Shown here: positions 22,428-29,347 of the stretch, in pieces
How positions within the stretch are numbered: the first letter of the stretch is position 1
Layout: each line of letters opens with the position of its first letter
Assembly: GCA_033813635.1 (NCBI GenBank)
Contig: JAPXRI010000034.1
Coordinates: 1-31,128, forward strand
DNA length: 31,128 nt
Direction of reading: 5' to 3'
From: JAPXRI01 sp033813635
Lineage (GTDB): Bacteria; Bacillota; Clostridia; Oscillospirales; QAMX01
Made by a program: the position numbers and the translations under genes
The notes under the pieces: generated by a model
The model's input: the letters and a program-made list of their open reading frames with translations, nothing else
Told to the model about the DNA's origin: nothing
Database searches by the model: none

Positions 22428-23321
22428 TCAGCCGAGCGTGACGCCGCCGGTACCGCAGTTGGTGCAGTGCCAGAAGCCGCCTGCGGCGTCGTAATCGAGG
22501 CGGATTTCACGGCCGAGATAGAGCCAGTTTTTCAGCTCGCTTTCGGGTATCGCGTTGAAGCCAGAGTTTTTTAGGTAGTCGCCGGTGACGGTGTTGCCGG
22601 CCCACCAATATGTATTCTCAAAGTCCGCGGGTTTTACGACAAAGGTGAGATTGAACGTAAATTTTGTTTTATCGTTAGCATCGGTGAGAGATACCGCGCA
22701 GTTGGTCATTTTGCAGTCGGTTATCCGGTACACGCTGCCCGGCGATAGGCCGGTAATATTTTTCAGGTATTCCCGGGCGAACGCTTCGGCGATTTTCTGA
22801 AAATCAGAGCCTGTGTTATACACTTTTATTTTGTCCAGCGCGTCTTTTGCCTCCAGATTGTCAAACTCAGTCCGCATCGCGCCAAACAATGCACTGCCGT
22901 TGACGGCTTTCACCTCGTACCAGCGGGTATTGGCGTTGGAAGCGCAGAGGGCAAAATTGCTCCCGCTGAAAAACGTCAGACTCTGCCTTCCGTCGGAGGA
23001 GGAAACCGTGAGGACAAGGTCGGAGGCGCGTTTTAAACTGTCGATATCGGGGTCGCTCCGGGATTTTACCCAGCTATAGTCGTCCATTAACGCGTTGAAG
23101 CGCTCCGCGTACCATCTGTCGGCGACGGCAACCTCCGAGCGGTAAGCGCCGTCTCCGGATGACAGCGTTGTCTTCATGCAGCCGCTTTTATCAAAAATCA
23201 GATAAACTAAATCCCACCGGTCGGGCATCAGCAAATCCTTCAGATAGGCTTCGCCGCCGCCCGCTTTGTCGATCGTATCCGTGTCGGCGCAGAAATCGCA
23301 GGCGATCACGTTCTGGAACAC
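22428..23321 (-). CDS. Unknown protein, apparently truncated at its N-terminus
   Basis: The minus frame is open from 23564 to 22428, but its first 80 codons (above about 23322) read as low-complexity antisense of a DeoR fragment, so I start the entry at the GTG at 23321. ATG 23228 is another option, and no candidate has a good SD. The protein-like part starts near VIACDFCADTD and continues with WDLVYLIFDKSGCMKTTLSS and FAREYLKNITGLSPGSVYRI, ending NCGTGGVTLG. Two CxxC pairs, CDFC near the start and HCTNC near the end, could bind a metal together. There is no membrane helix and I recognise no family. It seems to be the surviving C-terminal part of a gene broken by rearrangement; function unknown. 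Confidence 0.5.
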   Translation of the reverse strand: MFQNVIACDFCADTDTIDKAGGGEAYLKDLLMPDRWDLVYLIFDKSGCMKTTLSSGDGAYRSEVAVADRWYAERFNALMDDYSWVKSRSDPDIDSLKRASDLVLTVSSSDGRQSLTFFSGSNFALCASNANTRWYEVKAVNGSALFGAMRTEFDNLEAKDALDKIKVYNTGSDFQKIAEAFAREYLKNITGLSPGSVYRITDCKMTNCAVSLTDANDKTKFTFNLTFVVKPADFENTYWWAGNTVTGDYLKNSGFNAIPESELKNWLYLGREIRLDYDAAGGFWHCTNCGTGGVTLG

Positions 23322-23335
23322 GGTGATTGACAGTT

Positions 23336-23511
23336 CAAAAAAGACAATAGGGCTGTACCCAACCGAAAAAATCGGTTTTGAATCGATCGTCAGCATCTGC
23401 CCCGCGACGCGCCTCAACACGCTTATCACCGATTGGGACGCCTCCGAAGAAGACCTCGGCGAGTTTGACGCGCTTGGGATTGAAATTGTGATCGCGGAGA
23501 GGGAAGAATAA
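23336..23511 (+). pseudogene. C-terminal remnant of a DeoR-family regulator
   Basis: The forward frame reads PTEKIGFESIVSICPATRLN then TLITDWDASEEDLGEFDALG and IEIVIAE before the stop at 23509-23511. This is the typical end of the DeoR-family sugar-phosphate sensor domain (KxGxxSxxxICPxxxxDTLITD...LxxLGxEVIV). An intact DeoR protein is about 250 residues with an N-terminal HTH; only about 55 remain. The DNA upstream belongs in sense to the oppositely oriented unknown gene. There is no start signal, so it is a relic cut by recombination, followed by its original-looking terminator. Confidence 0.65.
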
Positions 23512-23512
23512 T

Positions 23513-23549
23513 TTAAAGGAGCCGCCTGGGGCGTAGGCGGCTCCTTTAA
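23513..23549. terminator. Bidirectional terminator
   Basis: TTAAAGGAGCCGCC (23513-23526) pairs perfectly with GGCGGCTCCTTTAA (23536-23549). It lies between the DeoR relic (forward) and the DUF2935 gene (reverse) and can end transcription from both sides. Confidence 0.8.
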
Positions 23550-23571
23550 GTTTATGCGGATCATATTGCAA

Positions 23572-24492
23572 TTAGTTTTTGCACATACCCATTATGCACA
23601 GGTAGTGGTTTGCCTCGCGCAGCACGTGGTCTCCCAGCAGCGGTATTATTATCGACTGAATCTTGCACTCCAGTATGCCCTTCGTGCCGGCCGCCTTGAA
23701 GTCCCGCAGCTTTTCGGTTTCCTGACGGCTTTCCGCCGTGACGCCCGCCGCCTCCATCGTCTGTCTGGTAGCCTGTTCGGCTTCGGCGGTCAGCGTGTCG
23801 AACTCCTTGCCGAACACCCGCGCCGTCTCGATAAGTGCCTCTTCCGACGGGTCCAGCAGTCCGGCGATGAACTTTGCGTGTTCTGCCATCTGCCGGTTCC
23901 AGAACAGAACCTGGTCCAAAAGGTCCTCCGGCCTGTTTACGCTCTCCCTGCGCAGAAGCGACGTGAGCATGTTCATAAAGTGCCTCGCTTCCCTGAGTAT
24001 ATGCTCTATCAGCAGCGGGTAATTCACCGTAAACATCCTGCAGGACCGGACGCTTCTCAGCAGCTGCTCTTTAAACGTGGCCAGCTCCTCGGTAGCCTGG
24101 TAGGCTCTGCGGTCAAGGCTTTCCACGGCCCTTTCAAGCCGCGTTCCCTGCGTCCCGTAGCCGGCGGGCTGCAGCATCTCCTCGCGCCTCGTCAACTCCA
24201 GGTTGAACGGTATTCCGGTGTAGAAGTTTGTAAGCCTCTCGGCCTCCAATGTATATTGCGTAGTCACCTGACGGGAGCTCAGCGCGTTTGCGCTCACATT
24301 GCCGTTTGCGAGGGCCGTGGCCTCGGATAGCAGCCTTTCGAATCTTTGCCTGAACATTCCGGCCCTTTCTCCCATATTTTTGTCTTTCGGCATAAACCCT
24401 ATTTCAAGAAAAAAAGAGTGCTCTTTCATTATTCTTAAAAAAAATAGATTCAAATCAAGCGACATGGTTATGAATTCTTTTTGGGATATCAT
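23572..24492 (-). CDS. DUF2935-family, hemerythrin-like helical protein
   Basis: 306 residues from ATG 24492 with a near-perfect SD (AGGAGGTGG). The start (LDLNLFFLRIMKEHSFFLEI, then GFMPKD) and the second half (VNYPLLIEHILREARHFMNM, VLFWNRQMAEHAKFIAGLLD, IIPLLGDHVLREANHYLCIM) are the signature of DUF2935: two tandem four-helix bundles. Recurring His/Glu positions (KEHSxFxE, HxxREAxHFxxxL, EHAxFxxxxLD, DHVxREAxHY) would form a di-metal site like ferritin/hemerythrin proteins. Homologues are common in spore-forming Firmicutes, but their role is not established; metal or oxygen/peroxide chemistry is the usual guess. It is monocistronic. Confidence 0.88.
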   Translation of the reverse strand: MISQKEFITMSLDLNLFFLRIMKEHSFFLEIGFMPKDKNMGERAGMFRQRFERLLSEATALANGNVSANALSSRQVTTQYTLEAERLTNFYTGIPFNLELTRREEMLQPAGYGTQGTRLERAVESLDRRAYQATEELATFKEQLLRSVRSCRMFTVNYPLLIEHILREARHFMNMLTSLLRRESVNRPEDLLDQVLFWNRQMAEHAKFIAGLLDPSEEALIETARVFGKEFDTLTAEAEQATRQTMEAAGVTAESRQETEKLRDFKAAGTKGILECKIQSIIIPLLGDHVLREANHYLCIMGMCKN

Positions 24493-24647
24493 TTATCCAC
24501 CTCCTGATACCACATAATATGCGTAAATCCGTATTGTTGATAGCAAATTTCCGCGCTTTGTATATCACTCCCGGGGCGAAATAATCGGGTTTTTCGAATA
24601 TTACGGTCAACACTCCGACGGATTTTCGGATTTATTCTAACATAGAA

Positions 24648-24693
24648 GCAAAAAATTGCCGGCCGCGGAGAAAAACGGACTCCTGCAGCCGGC
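24648..24693 (-). terminator. Terminator of the GH2 operon
   Basis: On the minus strand GCCGGCTGCAGGAG and CTCCGCGGCCGGC form an imperfect GC-rich stem, followed by AATTTTTT. It begins 27 bp after the GH2 stop codon. The remaining gap up to the DUF2935 start (24493-24647) is AT-rich and holds that gene's promoter; TATTAT at about 24516-24521 on the minus strand is a candidate -10. Confidence 0.75.
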
Positions 24694-24719
24694 GTTTTGT
24701 TTATATTATTTTTCCCCGC

Positions 24720-27044
24720 TTAAAACCCCTCTATCTCCAGCAGCTCCGCGGCGCGGAGGTCGGAGACTGTTTTTTCAAACGGGTAGGGGGCTTTGCCGGA
24801 GAGGTAGTGGTTTTTAAACGTTTCGCCTGAATCCGTCCACTCGATCCGGTAGAAGCGGTAGGCGTCGCCGGAGTAGGGGATTTTGCCGAGGGCGGCGGTG
24901 CTGTTGGCCTTTATCGTGGCTTTGCCGGAGAGGAAGAGCTCTTCCCCGGAGGCGTTGGCGATTTTGTAGGAGACCTCTTTATCCTCGAGGTATTCGTTCG
25001 CGCCGTAGAGCGTCAGCTCGCCGCCCTCCGGCTCGCCGAGCATCAGGCAGAGCGGGGCGGTTACCCGCTTTACGGTGTGGAAGGCGAGCTTTTTCCCGTA
25101 GTAGTAGTCCACCACCGCGTCGGAGAACTGGGGCCAGCCGTCCAGCAGGTTCCACCAGAGGATGCCGGTGCGGCGCCATTTCGAGATGCGGAAGCGCTCG
25201 ATGAAGAATTTCAGCGCCTCGGACTGGGATATCTGGCTGGCGAGGGCGAACGGCGAAAGCCCGTCCGGGATGTCGCCGAACAGCACTCTGACCTGGCTCG
25301 CCATCAGCGGGATTCGGTAGGCGTACGCGCCGTCAAAGCTTTTCTCCATGCTGCTGGCGTGGACCAGCCACTCGGTGTTGTCCTTCCAGGGCCAGAGGCG
25401 GTCCTTTGAGATGAACTTCTCGATTGAGGCCGGGGAGGGGCAGCCGTGGTAGCCGGTCTCGCTGGCGAAATGGGCGATCGCGTCCTTATAGAAGCTCCCC
25501 TTGTAGTAGTCCCTCGGTCCCCAGAGGTGGTTTTCCGGCGTGTCGTCGCGCCCGGAGGCGAAGGCCTCGGCGTCGATATAGGGCGAGCTCGGCAGGTACG
25601 GGCGGAACGGGTCGTGCCTCTCCAGAACCGCGGGGATCACGGAGCGGGTCAGAAGGTTTTTGTTCGGGTCCCGCCTTAGCGGACCCCACAGCGCGTAGGT
25701 CGAGTCGCACTCGTTGTCGCCCGCCCAGAGAAAGATCGAGGCGTGCTGCCGCAGCGCCTTGACGACGGCGACAACCTCCGTCTCGAACGCCCGGCGAAAG
25801 GCCTCGTCCTGGGGGTATATCGCGCAGCCCATGCAGAAATCCTGCCATACGGCGATGCCGTGCTCGTCGCAGAAATCGTAAAACGCGCCGTCCTCGTAAG
25901 CATTCCCGCCCCAGAGACGCACCATGTTGCAGTTTGCCTCGTACAGAAGCGAGAGGGCTTTTGGCAGCCGCTCCGGGTTCCGGGAGGGGAACGCGTCCAG
26001 CGGAACCCAGTTAGTGCCCCGGGCAAACAGCTTCTCGCCGTTGACGTCGAAGCGGAACTCACCGCTGCCGTCGTTGTCGGTCAGGCTCGTGCGGACAAGC
26101 CGGACGCTCCTGACTCCGAAGCGAACGCTCTTTTCGGCGATTTTTTCGTCCCCGCGGTAAAGCTCAGTCCTTATATCGTAGAGGTCGGGGTCGCCCATAT
26201 CCCGCGGCCACCAGAGGCGCGGGTTTTCGATATGAAAGCCCAGTGTGCCTTCGGTGTGCCAGAGGTCGAAGATGTGGGTAAAGGAAGAGTCTTTACACAC
26301 TCCGGAGACTTTCAGCCTGTAGTCCCGGATGAAATCGCCGGTAACGGCCAGCTTGTAGTAGAACCTTATGCCGGCGCCTTTTCGGCTGACGTCGCTTGAG
26401 TAGAAATAGAGCTCGTCGATCCGCTCGGCTGAGCGCTTTTCGACGCGGACGCTCTTCCATATCCCGCCGGAGACGGCCCTGGGCATAATGTCCCACCCGA
26501 ACATGTAGGGGGCCTTCCTGACCGGAAGCGAGCCGTAGTTGTACGGGAGACCGCTGCTGGAGTTCGCGCCCAGGGGGTGTTTCCGGGCCTCGAGGGCGGT
26601 GGGGAGGATGTGGACAAGCAGCTCGTTCCTGCCTTTTTTAAGCGAGTGGGCCGGGAACTCGTGGGGGATCAGCATATTGTCGGCGCTCCCGATTTTCCCG
26701 CCGTTCAGGAAGACCTCGGCGAAGGTGTCTATGCCGTCGAAGACCAAAAAGACGTCGTCCCCTCCGGAAAAATCCGAGGCGAATTCGCGGCAGTACCAGA
26801 GGTGGCGGTTTTCAAGCTTTTGCGCCAGCAGGATGTTCTCGCCGAAGAAGAGGTCCGGCAAAAGCCCGGCGCGCTCCATGTCCGGCTCGAAATTACCCGG
26901 CACGGAGCCGTCGATCGGGCGTAGCCCCGCGCTGATCAGCTCGGCCTCCGACGAGGCACTAATGAGCGCGGGGGAGAGGTTTTTATTTTCTTCAATGTAG
27001 AGCTGCCAGGTCCCGTCGAGGGGGATAATCTTTGCTATTTCCAT
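24720..27044 (-). CDS. Glycoside hydrolase family 2, beta-mannosidase-like
   Basis: 774 residues in the GH2 layout: N-terminal jelly-roll (about 10-205, with LVFDGIDTFAEVFLNG and PYMFGWDIMPRAVSGGIWKS), an immunoglobulin-like domain (about 206-318), and a TIM barrel (about 325-660). The barrel has RGTNWVPLDAFPSR, NMVRLWGGNAYED, acid/base Glu445 in FLWAGDNECD and nucleophile Glu529 in HFASETGYHG. The RLWGGNxYE, WxGDNE and SExGxxxxPS motifs favour beta-mannosidase over beta-galactosidase or glucuronidase. The short C-terminal beta domain is 662-774. No signal peptide, so it acts on imported oligosaccharides. It lies 15 bp after the TIM-barrel hydrolase gene, in one operon. Exact substrate is inferred. 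Confidence 0.88.
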   Translation of the reverse strand: MEIAKIIPLDGTWQLYIEENKNLSPALISASSEAELISAGLRPIDGSVPGNFEPDMERAGLLPDLFFGENILLAQKLENRHLWYCREFASDFSGGDDVFLVFDGIDTFAEVFLNGGKIGSADNMLIPHEFPAHSLKKGRNELLVHILPTALEARKHPLGANSSSGLPYNYGSLPVRKAPYMFGWDIMPRAVSGGIWKSVRVEKRSAERIDELYFYSSDVSRKGAGIRFYYKLAVTGDFIRDYRLKVSGVCKDSSFTHIFDLWHTEGTLGFHIENPRLWWPRDMGDPDLYDIRTELYRGDEKIAEKSVRFGVRSVRLVRTSLTDNDGSGEFRFDVNGEKLFARGTNWVPLDAFPSRNPERLPKALSLLYEANCNMVRLWGGNAYEDGAFYDFCDEHGIAVWQDFCMGCAIYPQDEAFRRAFETEVVAVVKALRQHASIFLWAGDNECDSTYALWGPLRRDPNKNLLTRSVIPAVLERHDPFRPYLPSSPYIDAEAFASGRDDTPENHLWGPRDYYKGSFYKDAIAHFASETGYHGCPSPASIEKFISKDRLWPWKDNTEWLVHASSMEKSFDGAYAYRIPLMASQVRVLFGDIPDGLSPFALASQISQSEALKFFIERFRISKWRRTGILWWNLLDGWPQFSDAVVDYYYGKKLAFHTVKRVTAPLCLMLGEPEGGELTLYGANEYLEDKEVSYKIANASGEELFLSGKATIKANSTAALGKIPYSGDAYRFYRIEWTDSGETFKNHYLSGKAPYPFEKTVSDLRAAELLEIEGF

Positions 27045-27059
27045 TGCGGCCTCCGGGGT

Positions 27060-28313
27060 TTAATCGACTGTGACGAAAACGCCCTCGCCGGCGGGAAGGG
27101 TAAAGCTTACGTACCCGTCGGAGTCCGGCGTGAGTGCGAGGGGCTCGCCGGCGTAATAGGCGGTCGCGAGGCCGTCAATCTGGAGCTTGGCCTCCAGCGG
27201 TGCCGGCGCGGCCGGGTCGGTCATGTTGACCAGCGTGAACGCGTAGCCCGGGCCGTCTTTTTTCTCAAAACAGCCGACCAGCATCGGCTTTTCACACCTG
27301 ATGTCGGCAATCGGCGCAAAGCCTTGCATCGGCTCGAACATCTCAAGATAGGGCGTGTCGTTAGTGCAGTTGACGTTGAACGCGCCCACGTTCCGGTAGG
27401 ATACGTAGAGGTCGGAAATCTTCTTAACCTCGGAGGCGATCCGCTTTGAGACGTACCAGAGCTCGGTCTTTTCGCCGTCGGGGCCGAAGGGCGTGCCCAC
27501 ATGGTTCGGGCGGGAGGCGAAGACGTAGTATAAAAGGTTGGTCGCTCCGAACGAGAGCATCGTGAAGATCTGCCAGCGGAAATCCGCCTCATCCGGCACG
27601 CGGACGCTTTTGTCCCAGCTGCAGGACTGGACGCAGACCCAGAACTCCCTGCCGGAGTTCCGGCAGGCGTCCGCCGTAAGCTCTATCGCCTTGACATAGT
27701 CGCGGTAGGTGGTCTTCTTCCCGTCCCGGGTGTGGCAGGGGTAAATGTCGACGCAGATATAGTCGGTTTTTACGCATTCGACGTATTTTTTCAGATACTC
27801 CCGGAAGTCGTTTTTCGAGGTGTCGTAGTAATCGATTTTGTCCATCCACGCGCCGCCGGTCAGCTGGGCGTTGTTGGCGTACATCGGCAGCAGATTGATA
27901 TATGGGACCTTTCCGGGAAAGGCGCGCTTGTAGTCCTCGACGGTCCGGCCGAGCTTTTCAAAGTGCAAAATCCCGGGCTCGTCCACAAAGGAGTTCCCCG
28001 CAAAGGCCGGCCAGTCCCGGTAGGCATCCGCCGCGGCGGCCTTGGCCTTGTCGAACATCCAGGCGCCGCTGTTGCCCAGAACCTCCACCGGAGACATGAT
28101 GCGCGGGTCGTAGAAAATCCCCTCGATGCCGTATTTTTCGTACATTTCAAACAGCCAGCGCTGTTTTCCAATGGGCAGCGATGTAAAGTCGTCAAACCCG
28201 ACGATCGAGAAGTCGATGCCGGCCTCGGCGAGCGCCTGAATCTGCGCCTCGTCGAGCTTTGAGTAGACATGGGGGGTATAGGCTCCGAACCTGATCCTGT
28301 TTTTCTTTGGCAT
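27060..28313 (-). CDS. Putative TIM-barrel glycoside hydrolase
   Basis: 417 residues, cytoplasmic (no signal peptide), SD AGGGG. The first 310 residues look like an (alpha/beta)8 glycosidase barrel: GIDFSIVGFDDFTS, GIEGIFYDPRI, AFAGNSFVDEPGILHF (Asp111/Glu112, a candidate acid/base), VPYINLLPMYAN, DYICVDIYPCHT, EFWVCVQSCSWDKS, and LSFGATNLLYYVFASRP. Residues about 311-417 are a C-terminal beta domain (GCFEKKDGPGYAFTLVNMTD ... GYVSFTLPAGEGVFVTVD), like those ending GH-A-clan exo-enzymes. I cannot name a GH family; the second catalytic acid is not certain. Co-transcription with the beta-mannosidase suggests they degrade the same mannose-containing or mixed glycan. The gene starts from an extended -10 promoter facing the GH16 gene. 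Confidence 0.68.
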   Translation of the reverse strand: MPKKNRIRFGAYTPHVYSKLDEAQIQALAEAGIDFSIVGFDDFTSLPIGKQRWLFEMYEKYGIEGIFYDPRIMSPVEVLGNSGAWMFDKAKAAAADAYRDWPAFAGNSFVDEPGILHFEKLGRTVEDYKRAFPGKVPYINLLPMYANNAQLTGGAWMDKIDYYDTSKNDFREYLKKYVECVKTDYICVDIYPCHTRDGKKTTYRDYVKAIELTADACRNSGREFWVCVQSCSWDKSVRVPDEADFRWQIFTMLSFGATNLLYYVFASRPNHVGTPFGPDGEKTELWYVSKRIASEVKKISDLYVSYRNVGAFNVNCTNDTPYLEMFEPMQGFAPIADIRCEKPMLVGCFEKKDGPGYAFTLVNMTDPAAPAPLEAKLQIDGLATAYYAGEPLALTPDSDGYVSFTLPAGEGVFVTVD

Positions 28314-28353
28314 AAAATCATCCCCTTGAATATCAGTATGGTGTGACGCCTCT

Positions 28354-28362
28354 ATTATAGCA
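28354..28362 (-). promoter_or_regulatory. Extended -10 promoter of the TIM-barrel/GH2 operon
   Basis: The minus strand reads TGCTATAAT, an ideal extended -10, 41 bp upstream of the start codon at 28313. No good -35 is present at 17 bp, as is common with extended -10 promoters. Confidence 0.65.
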
Positions 28363-28381
28363 TAAAAAACCTGGACTTGCG

Positions 28382-28410
28382 TTGCGGGATGATAAAATAT
28401 ATGCTATGAT
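28382..28410 (+). promoter_or_regulatory. Promoter of the GH16 gene
   Basis: TTGCGG (28382-28387) and TATGAT (28405-28410) are spaced by exactly 17 bp. It is arranged back to back with the minus-strand promoter about 20 bp away, so one regulator could control both. Confidence 0.6.
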
Positions 28411-28437
28411 TAGGGTGAAAATATTTCGCAAAGAGGG

Positions 28438-29256
28438 ATGATGACGTTGAACGGGGACACCCTTGATCTTACAGGCTGCGAGCCCATATTTTTCGATGAT
28501 TTCGAGGGCGATGCTCTCGACGATACTGCCTGGGCCTACCGCATAAACGGGGAGGGCCCTTACGCAGGCGGGTTCTGGACGCCGGACAATCTGATAGTGA
28601 AGGACGGAAACCTGATTATCAGGACCACGAAGCGGGAAAACGGGGTCTATTACTCCTCCGCGGTGTCGACGCTGGGCAAGCGCGACTGGCTGTACGGGTA
28701 TTTCGAGGTCAGGGCCATCCTGCCGGACGCCCAGGGGCTTTCGGCCTCGTTCTGGATGCTGCCCACCCGCGGCTTTTCCGGCAACACCGAGGGCGGCCGT
28801 GCCGGGGCGGAGATTGACATCATGGAGTCCAGCGTCCACTATACCGACCCCGCGCGCTATGACGACATTTCGCAGAACATCCATGTGGACGGGTACGGGA
28901 AGGAGCTCAAGAGCTGCCGCGTCGCGGATGTGCCCGGCGTAGAGCCCTATTCCCGATACAACACCTACGGGCTCCTGTGGACGCCGCGGGAGTACGTCTT
29001 CTACGTCAACCGTGTCGAGACGGCCCGCAGCCGCTTCCACAGCGGGGTCTCGACGGTGCCGGAGTTCCTGCTGATGCAGGTGGCGGTGAACGGAAAAAAC
29101 GGCGTGCACGAGCCGGGCTGGACCGGGGATATCACGAAAAACCCCGAGAGCGCGTTCCCGGCGGACTATGTGATCGACTACGTCAAGGTGTTCGACATAA
29201 GCTCGCTTCCTGAAAAAGGCGAACAATCAAGCGGCGGAGAGCGGACGTTTTTTTAA
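28438..29256 (+). CDS. Glycoside hydrolase family 16 endo-beta-glucanase-like enzyme
   Basis: 272 residues forming a GH16 jelly roll: FFDDFEGDALDDTAWAYRIN at the start, the catalytic motif GAEIDIMES (nucleophile Glu125, Asp127, acid/base Glu130) in the EXDXXE form typical of laminarinase-type beta-1,3-glucanases, YGYFEVRAILPDAQGLSASF before it, and YNTYGLLWTPREYVFYVN plus IDYVKVFD after it. No signal peptide, which is unusual for GH16, since most are secreted. AGAGGG abuts the doublet ATGATG (28438/28441), so the start is not fully certain: 28441 gives a slightly better spacing and loses one residue. The gene is divergent from the GH2 operon. Substrate is probably a beta-glucan or galactan fragment; inferred. 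Confidence 0.85.
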   Translation: MMTLNGDTLDLTGCEPIFFDDFEGDALDDTAWAYRINGEGPYAGGFWTPDNLIVKDGNLIIRTTKRENGVYYSSAVSTLGKRDWLYGYFEVRAILPDAQGLSASFWMLPTRGFSGNTEGGRAGAEIDIMESSVHYTDPARYDDISQNIHVDGYGKELKSCRVADVPGVEPYSRYNTYGLLWTPREYVFYVNRVETARSRFHSGVSTVPEFLLMQVAVNGKNGVHEPGWTGDITKNPESAFPADYVIDYVKVFDISSLPEKGEQSSGGERTFF

Positions 29257-29269
29257 AGAGTTTGTGAAA

Positions 29270-29298
29270 TTGACATGGCGCGCCTGATAGATTATCCT
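29270..29298 (+). promoter_or_regulatory. Promoter of purF
   Basis: A perfect -35 TTGACA (29270-29275) and TATCCT (29293-29298) with 17-bp spacing. No terminator is seen between the GH16 stop and this promoter. Confidence 0.7.
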
Positions 29299-29347
29299 TA
29301 ATACGAAAGCCAAAGCCCTGAAATTAAAAGCTTGGGAGGCATATCAA

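Noticed and set aside
22428..23564. Full 378-codon minus-strand frame as one gene
   Set aside because: The first 80 codons are antisense to a clear DeoR C-terminal segment and to a terminator stem, so the true coding part cannot start at 23564.
28333..29226. A 297-codon minus-strand frame opposite GH16
   Set aside because: It overlaps a gene with a complete GH16 catalytic motif and runs through the divergent promoter region.
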